Source: Desulfotomaculum sp. (GTDB lineage Bacteria > Bacillota > Desulfotomaculia > Desulfotomaculales > Nap2-2B). From it: a stretch of 5,055 nt of DNA. Both the position numbers and the translations under genes were made by a program. Shown one piece after another: positions 1-5,055 of the stretch. The notes under the pieces are model-generated. The model worked only from the letters and a program-made list of their open reading frames with translations, ran no database searches and was not told where the DNA came from. The stretch spans positions 1-5,055 of the forward strand of contig DMDI01000240.1 in the NCBI GenBank assembly GCA_003445555.1, read 5' to 3'. Within the stretch, counting starts at the first letter, position 1. Each line of letters begins with the position of its first letter.

Positions 1-1272
1 GGATGGGCAGGGTGTGCCGCCGCATATGCTGCCGCAACCGCTGGGACAAAGGTAACTTTAATTGAAAAAACGGATATGCTCCTGGGAACTGGTTTAGTGG
101 GGGGGATTATGCGCAACAACGGGCGTTACACCGCTACCGGGGAGGCTTGCGCTTTAGGCTGCGGCGATATTTTTAATCTTATTGAAAGCGTTACCCGGCA
201 CAGGCGGTTAAATTTTCCGGGTCATTATCACGCCTCCTTGTACGACGTAACAAAAATAGAATCCGTAATTAAAAAGACTCTTATAGAGAAAGGTATCGAC
301 CTTCACTTACAAAACCGGGTAATAGGTGCTTTTAAGAAAGGGAATGAGCTTACGGAAGTTTATACGGCCCAGGGAAAAAACTTCGCGGGAGAGATTTTTA
401 TTGACGCTACCGGTACGGCCGGTCCCATTAAAAACTGTACTCAGTTGGGCCTGGGTTGCGCGATGTGTATTTTACGTTGCCCTACCTTTGGGCCCCGCGT
501 AAGCTTAACCGATAAAGCAGGAATAAAAGAAATCAGGGCCGGCGAAGGGTTTCCTCATTTTGAAGCCATGAGTGGTTCTTGCAAATTAGACAAGAAATCA
601 CTTGCTCCCTGGCTGGTTTTGCAGTTGGAAAAGAATGGGGTTGTTGTTTCGCCTTTACCTCACGATATTCAAAATGAGATTCAAAAAAAGGAAAGTACCC
701 AACCGAAAGCAAAAGCTTGCCAGCAGTACAATCTGGTGGAATATACTAAAAATTTAGTTTTACTGGATACCGGGCAGGCCAAGTTAATGACCCCGTTTTT
801 TCCTTTAGAAATATTAAGAAAAATAAAGGGGTTTGAAGAAGCGCGTTACGCCGACCCTTATTCAGGAGGAAAGAGTAACTCTGTCCGTTTCATGGCCATT
901 GCCCCTTGTGACGACAGCTTAAAGGTTGAAGGAATATCTAATTTGTATTGCGCCGGCGAAAAAACGGGGTTGTTGGTGGGCCATACGGAAGCAATAATTA
1001 CCGGCTTTCTGGCGGGATATAATGCCGTGTGCCGCCTGGCGGGAAAAGAGCCCTTAGTTTTACCCCCTGAATTAGCGGCCGGGGACTTGATTTATTTTAT
1101 GCACCAAGAAATGAAGACTCAGGAAGGAATGAAGAAAAAATACACCTTTTCAGGCTCGGTTTATTTTGAGCGGATGCTGGACTTAGATTTATATACCACG
1201 GACCTAAAAAATATCGGGCGCCGGGTAGCAAAAACCGGTTTAACAGGGATATTTAAAAGAAAGATTCTTTAG
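1..1272 (+). CDS. FAD-dependent oxidoreductase, MnmG/TrmFO-like fold (5' end missing)
   Basis: The frame is open from the first base, so the gene begins outside the window; 423 residues are visible and probably about 10 are missing. Residues 1-23 hold the end of a Rossmann FAD-binding motif (GWAGCAAAYAAATAG, then VTLIEK, whose Glu would bind the FAD ribose). The later FAD motif IDATGTAG is at about 134-141. Residues 314-342 (LYCAGEKTG, then EAIITGFLAGYNA) followed by GKEPLVLPP strongly resemble the C-terminal FAD-binding part of MnmG and TrmFO. It is not a standard TrmFO or MnmG, because the N-terminal half and the Cys-rich stretch differ; the FAD_oxidored family (PF12831) fits better. Cys146, 153, 156 and 160 form a C-x6-C-x2-C-x3-CP cluster that could bind metal or Fe-S (inference). 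The substrate is unknown. The ATG at base 76 lies after the FAD motif and is not the start. A terminator follows directly. Confidence 0.85.
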   Translation, partial: GWAGCAAAYAAATAGTKVTLIEKTDMLLGTGLVGGIMRNNGRYTATGEACALGCGDIFNLIESVTRHRRLNFPGHYHASLYDVTKIESVIKKTLIEKGIDLHLQNRVIGAFKKGNELTEVYTAQGKNFAGEIFIDATGTAGPIKNCTQLGLGCAMCILRCPTFGPRVSLTDKAGIKEIRAGEGFPHFEAMSGSCKLDKKSLAPWLVLQLEKNGVVVSPLPHDIQNEIQKKESTQPKAKACQQYNLVEYTKNLVLLDTGQAKLMTPFFPLEILRKIKGFEEARYADPYSGGKSNSVRFMAIAPCDDSLKVEGISNLYCAGEKTGLLVGHTEAIITGFLAGYNAVCRLAGKEPLVLPPELAAGDLIYFMHQEMKTQEGMKKKYTFSGSVYFERMLDLDLYTTDLKNIGRRVAKTGLTGIFKRKIL

Positions 1273-1277
1273 TGGCT

Positions 1278-1308
1278 GAACTTGTAAAAAAGCAAGTTCT
1301 ATTTTTTT
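1278..1308 (+). terminator. Intrinsic terminator after the FAD oxidoreductase gene
   Basis: A perfect 7-bp stem (GAACTTG at 1278-1284, CAAGTTC at 1293-1299) encloses an 8-base loop and is followed by TA and seven T (1302-1308). It begins 5 bases after the TAG stop. The stem is short, but the position and T-run are typical of Rho-independent termination. It would separate this gene from spmA. Confidence 0.75.
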
Positions 1309-1360
1309 CCTTGCCTCATAAAAATAAAAGGAAGATTATGAGAAAGTAAGGACAGATATA

Positions 1361-1370
1361 AGGGAGAAGG
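1361..1370 (+). promoter_or_regulatory. Shine-Dalgarno site that fixes the GTG start of spmA
   Basis: AGGGAGAAGG is a purine-rich match to the anti-Shine-Dalgarno sequence and ends 8 bases before the GTG at 1379. No ATG in the same frame lies nearby; the ATG at 1338 is in another frame. The site therefore supports GTG as the start of spmA. Confidence 0.75.
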
Positions 1371-1378
1371 ACAGGCAA

Positions 1379-1966
1379 GTGGTTAATTTCATCTGGTTGG
1401 CCTTAATTGTATTGGGGGTAATTGTAGCCGCAACGTCCGGAAAAATTGAAATAGTAACCCTGGCTGCTTTAGAAGGGGCCAATGATGCGGTAAAAACCTC
1501 TCTTAACCTTATAGCCGTTATAACTTTCTGGCTAGGGATAATGAAACTCGCCGAAGCAGCGGGTTTGGTTCAATGTCTGGCCCGGCTGACCCGCCCCTTG
1601 CTTCGCTTTTTGTTTCCTGAGATTCCCCAAAATCATCCCGCGCTCGGGGCTATTGTTATGAACCTTTGCGCTAACATCCTTGGGTTGGGAAACGCGGCCA
1701 CCCCCATGGGATTGATTGCTATGCAGGAAATGCAAAAACTTAACCGGGGCAATCTTAAAACAGCTACCAGCGCCATGTGTACTTTTTTAGCCTTAAACAC
1801 TTCTTGCATCACCCTGATTCCCACCATAATTATTGGGATTAGGTTAATGCATAACTCGGCCGACCCTACGGCTATTGTAGGCCCAACTATTTTTGCCACT
1901 GCTTGCGGCATGATTGTTGCTATAATCGTAGACCGGTTTTTGTATTTTTTTCACCGCAATCGTTAG
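1379..1966 (+). CDS. spmA: Spore maturation protein A (SpmA)
   Basis: This 195-residue membrane protein has the same length as Bacillus SpmA (about 196). SpmA and SpmB are needed for proper dehydration of the spore core and so for heat resistance; the molecular activity is unsettled. It belongs to the nucleoside-recognition 'Gate' domain family (PF07670). Visible landmarks are an N-terminal hydrophobic helix (about 3-19), further hydrophobic segments at about 40-58, 88-105, 130-152 and 163-184, the signature GLGNAATPMGL (about 101-111), and FLALNTSCITLIPT (about 136-149), which is typical of SpmA rather than SpmB. The GTG start is set by a strong Shine-Dalgarno sequence. The gene lies between a terminator and the convergent purA, so it appears to be a single-gene unit. 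The usual downstream partner spmB is absent. I could not identify a convincing sporulation promoter upstream. Confidence 0.93.
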   Translation: MVNFIWLALIVLGVIVAATSGKIEIVTLAALEGANDAVKTSLNLIAVITFWLGIMKLAEAAGLVQCLARLTRPLLRFLFPEIPQNHPALGAIVMNLCANILGLGNAATPMGLIAMQEMQKLNRGNLKTATSAMCTFLALNTSCITLIPTIIIGIRLMHNSADPTAIVGPTIFATACGMIVAIIVDRFLYFFHRNR

Positions 1967-2043
1967 CCAGTAGGGCAGGCTTGTAGGATAGGCCGGGGGC
2001 AACCTAGTATAATGTTTCGTAATTATCGCTTCAATTACCGACC

Positions 2044-2091
2044 CGCCCCCACCTAACCTCCCCCTTGAAGGGGGAGGGAAGGGAGGGGGCG
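2044..2091. repeat. GC-rich REP-like palindrome between convergent genes
   Basis: The core is a perfect 10-bp inverted repeat, CCTCCCCCTT (2057-2066) and AAGGGGGAGG (2068-2077), around one base. An outer perfect 7-bp pair, CGCCCCC (2044-2050) and GGGGGCG (2085-2091), encloses it, with an unpaired 6/7-base internal loop between. Such C-run/G-run palindromes resemble dispersed REP or MITE-like repeats between genes in many bacteria (family knowledge; copy number cannot be seen here). It could also act as a two-way transcription barrier for spmA and purA, but neither side has a proper T-run; on the plus strand only TTATTTT (2092-2098) follows. Confidence 0.6.
2070..2089 (+). other. Putative G-quadruplex motif
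   Basis: Four runs of G (2070-2074, 2076-2078, 2081-2083, 2085-2089) are separated by loops of 1, 2 and 1 bases, which fits the G3+N1-7 consensus with very short loops. It overlaps the right arm of the palindrome, so hairpin and quadruplex would compete. In RNA it would lie in the 3' untranslated region of spmA. The motif is seen directly; whether it folds is inference. Confidence 0.5.
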
Positions 2092-2115
2092 TTATTTTGG
2101 AATCAACCTACTAGT

Positions 2116-4805
<2,690 letters not shown>

Positions 4806-4812
4806 TTTTTTG

Positions 4813-4820
4813 CCCTTCTT
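4813..4820 (-). promoter_or_regulatory. Shine-Dalgarno site pointing to an ATA start
   Basis: On the minus strand AAGAAGGG is followed by seven bases (C and six A) and then ATA at 4805. The spacing is ideal for initiation at that codon. The site lies downstream of the alternative ATG at 4824, which has no purine-rich site before it, so it argues for starting at or very near 4805. Confidence 0.6.
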
Positions 4821-4841
4821 TCATAAGCGAAAGCCAAAATA

Positions 4842-4871
4842 ATTTTAACAAAACTAACCCTTTTATGTCAA
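4842..4871 (-). promoter_or_regulatory. Sigma-A-type promoter for the FAD gene and purA
   Basis: Reading the minus strand, a perfect -35 box TTGACA (4871-4866) is followed by an 18-base spacer and the -10 box TAAAAT (4847-4842, five of six consensus bases). A TG one base before the -10 box (4850-4849) makes it an extended -10. Transcription would begin near the G at 4835 or 4834, giving a leader of about 30 bases to the ATA start. It lies wholly in the 95-base gap after dnaB, where I see no clear intrinsic terminator, so read-through from dnaB may add to expression. Confidence 0.75.
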
Positions 4872-4900
4872 GAAAAACAGCATATTCGACCACTTTCTAT

Positions 4901-5055
4901 TTAATCTTCATTCTCCCAGGCTAGATTTACAAAACGGGTAAATTCTTTCAAAAAGGCCATTTCAATCGTGCCGGTAGGCCCATTTCTTTGCTTAGCTACA
5001 ATTAGCTCGGCAATGCCTTTTTTTTCCGTATCTGGTTTATAATATTCTTCCCGGT
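4901..5055 (-). CDS. dnaB: Replicative DNA helicase DnaB, C-terminal end (partial)
   Basis: Only the last 50 codons and the TAA stop (4901-4903) are inside the window; the rest lies beyond base 5055. The residues [20 protein letters not shown] and then KQRNGPTGT, with AFLKEFTRF further on, are the highly conserved C-terminus of the hexameric RecA-type helicase DnaB (called DnaC in Bacillus). It unwinds DNA at the replication fork and is loaded at the origin. The segment includes the KxRNGPTG element, where the Lys and Arg belong to the arginine-finger region that contacts ATP in the neighbouring subunit. The stretch is too short for a longer search-free comparison, but the match is very distinctive. 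Its position upstream of purA agrees with the rplI-dnaB-purA order known from Bacillus. No intein or truncation is visible in the part present. Confidence 0.93.
   Translation of the reverse strand, partial: REEYYKPDTEKKGIAELIVAKQRNGPTGTIEMAFLKEFTRFVNLAWENED

Noticed and set aside
76..78. ATG at 76 as the start of the first gene
   Set aside because: The frame is open to base 1 and encodes the end of the FAD-binding motif before this ATG; no Shine-Dalgarno site precedes it.
1..1272. Calling the first gene trmFO or mnmG
   Set aside because: Only the C-terminal FAD region is alike; the N-terminal half and the Cys cluster are different, so a tRNA-modifying role is not supported.
1311..1339. TTGCCT, 17 bases, GATTAT as a promoter for spmA
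   Set aside because: Each box matches only four of six bases, and a sporulation gene would more likely use a forespore or mother-cell sigma factor; no sigma-E, F or G pattern was convincing either.
1532..1911. Minus-strand reading frames opposite spmA (67 and 92 residues)
   Set aside because: They overlap each other and lie antisense to a well-supported gene, with no recognisable motif; they are shadows of spmA.
2019..2038. Small hairpin GTAATT, 8-base loop, AATTAC as a terminator of spmA
   Set aside because: The stem is AT-rich and only 6 bp long, and no T-run follows on either strand.

Overview
The window looks like part of the chromosome of an endospore-forming Firmicute, probably a member of the Clostridia. 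The evidence is a clear spore maturation gene (spmA), a Firmicute-style dnaB-to-purA gene order, AGGAGG-like ribosome binding sites, and base composition that looks like the mid-40s % GC by eye. I cannot name a genus from the sequence alone. Most of it is conserved housekeeping DNA. I see no phage, transposase, CRISPR array, tRNA, rRNA or defence genes.

Plus strand, left part (1-1966): the window opens just inside the 5' end of a FAD-dependent oxidoreductase whose C-terminal region resembles the MnmG/TrmFO FAD-binding fold. It ends at a good intrinsic terminator. A separate gene, spmA, follows. It starts at GTG behind a strong Shine-Dalgarno sequence and has no spmB partner next to it.

Convergent junction (1967-2115): no gene. 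It holds a GC-rich near-palindrome of 48 bases that resembles the dispersed REP-like palindromes of many bacterial genomes. Its right arm also fits the G-quadruplex consensus.

Minus strand, right part (5055 down to 2116): the order of transcription is dnaB (only the last 50 codons are in the window), then a COG2509-type FAD-dependent protein, then purA (adenylosuccinate synthetase). The rplI-dnaB-purA neighbourhood is known from Bacillus; here the FAD gene sits between dnaB and purA. A strong sigma-A-type promoter lies in the dnaB/FAD gap, so the FAD gene and purA (23-base gap) probably form one operon that can be expressed separately from dnaB.

The most interesting point is the start of this FAD gene. 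The conserved FAD-binding N-terminus lies upstream of the first ATG, GTG or TTG in its frame. The best-placed start is an ATA codon 7 bases after a good Shine-Dalgarno sequence. This points to rare AUA initiation, a mutated start codon, or a one-base error in the adjoining run of seven A. No wholly new biological system is evident.
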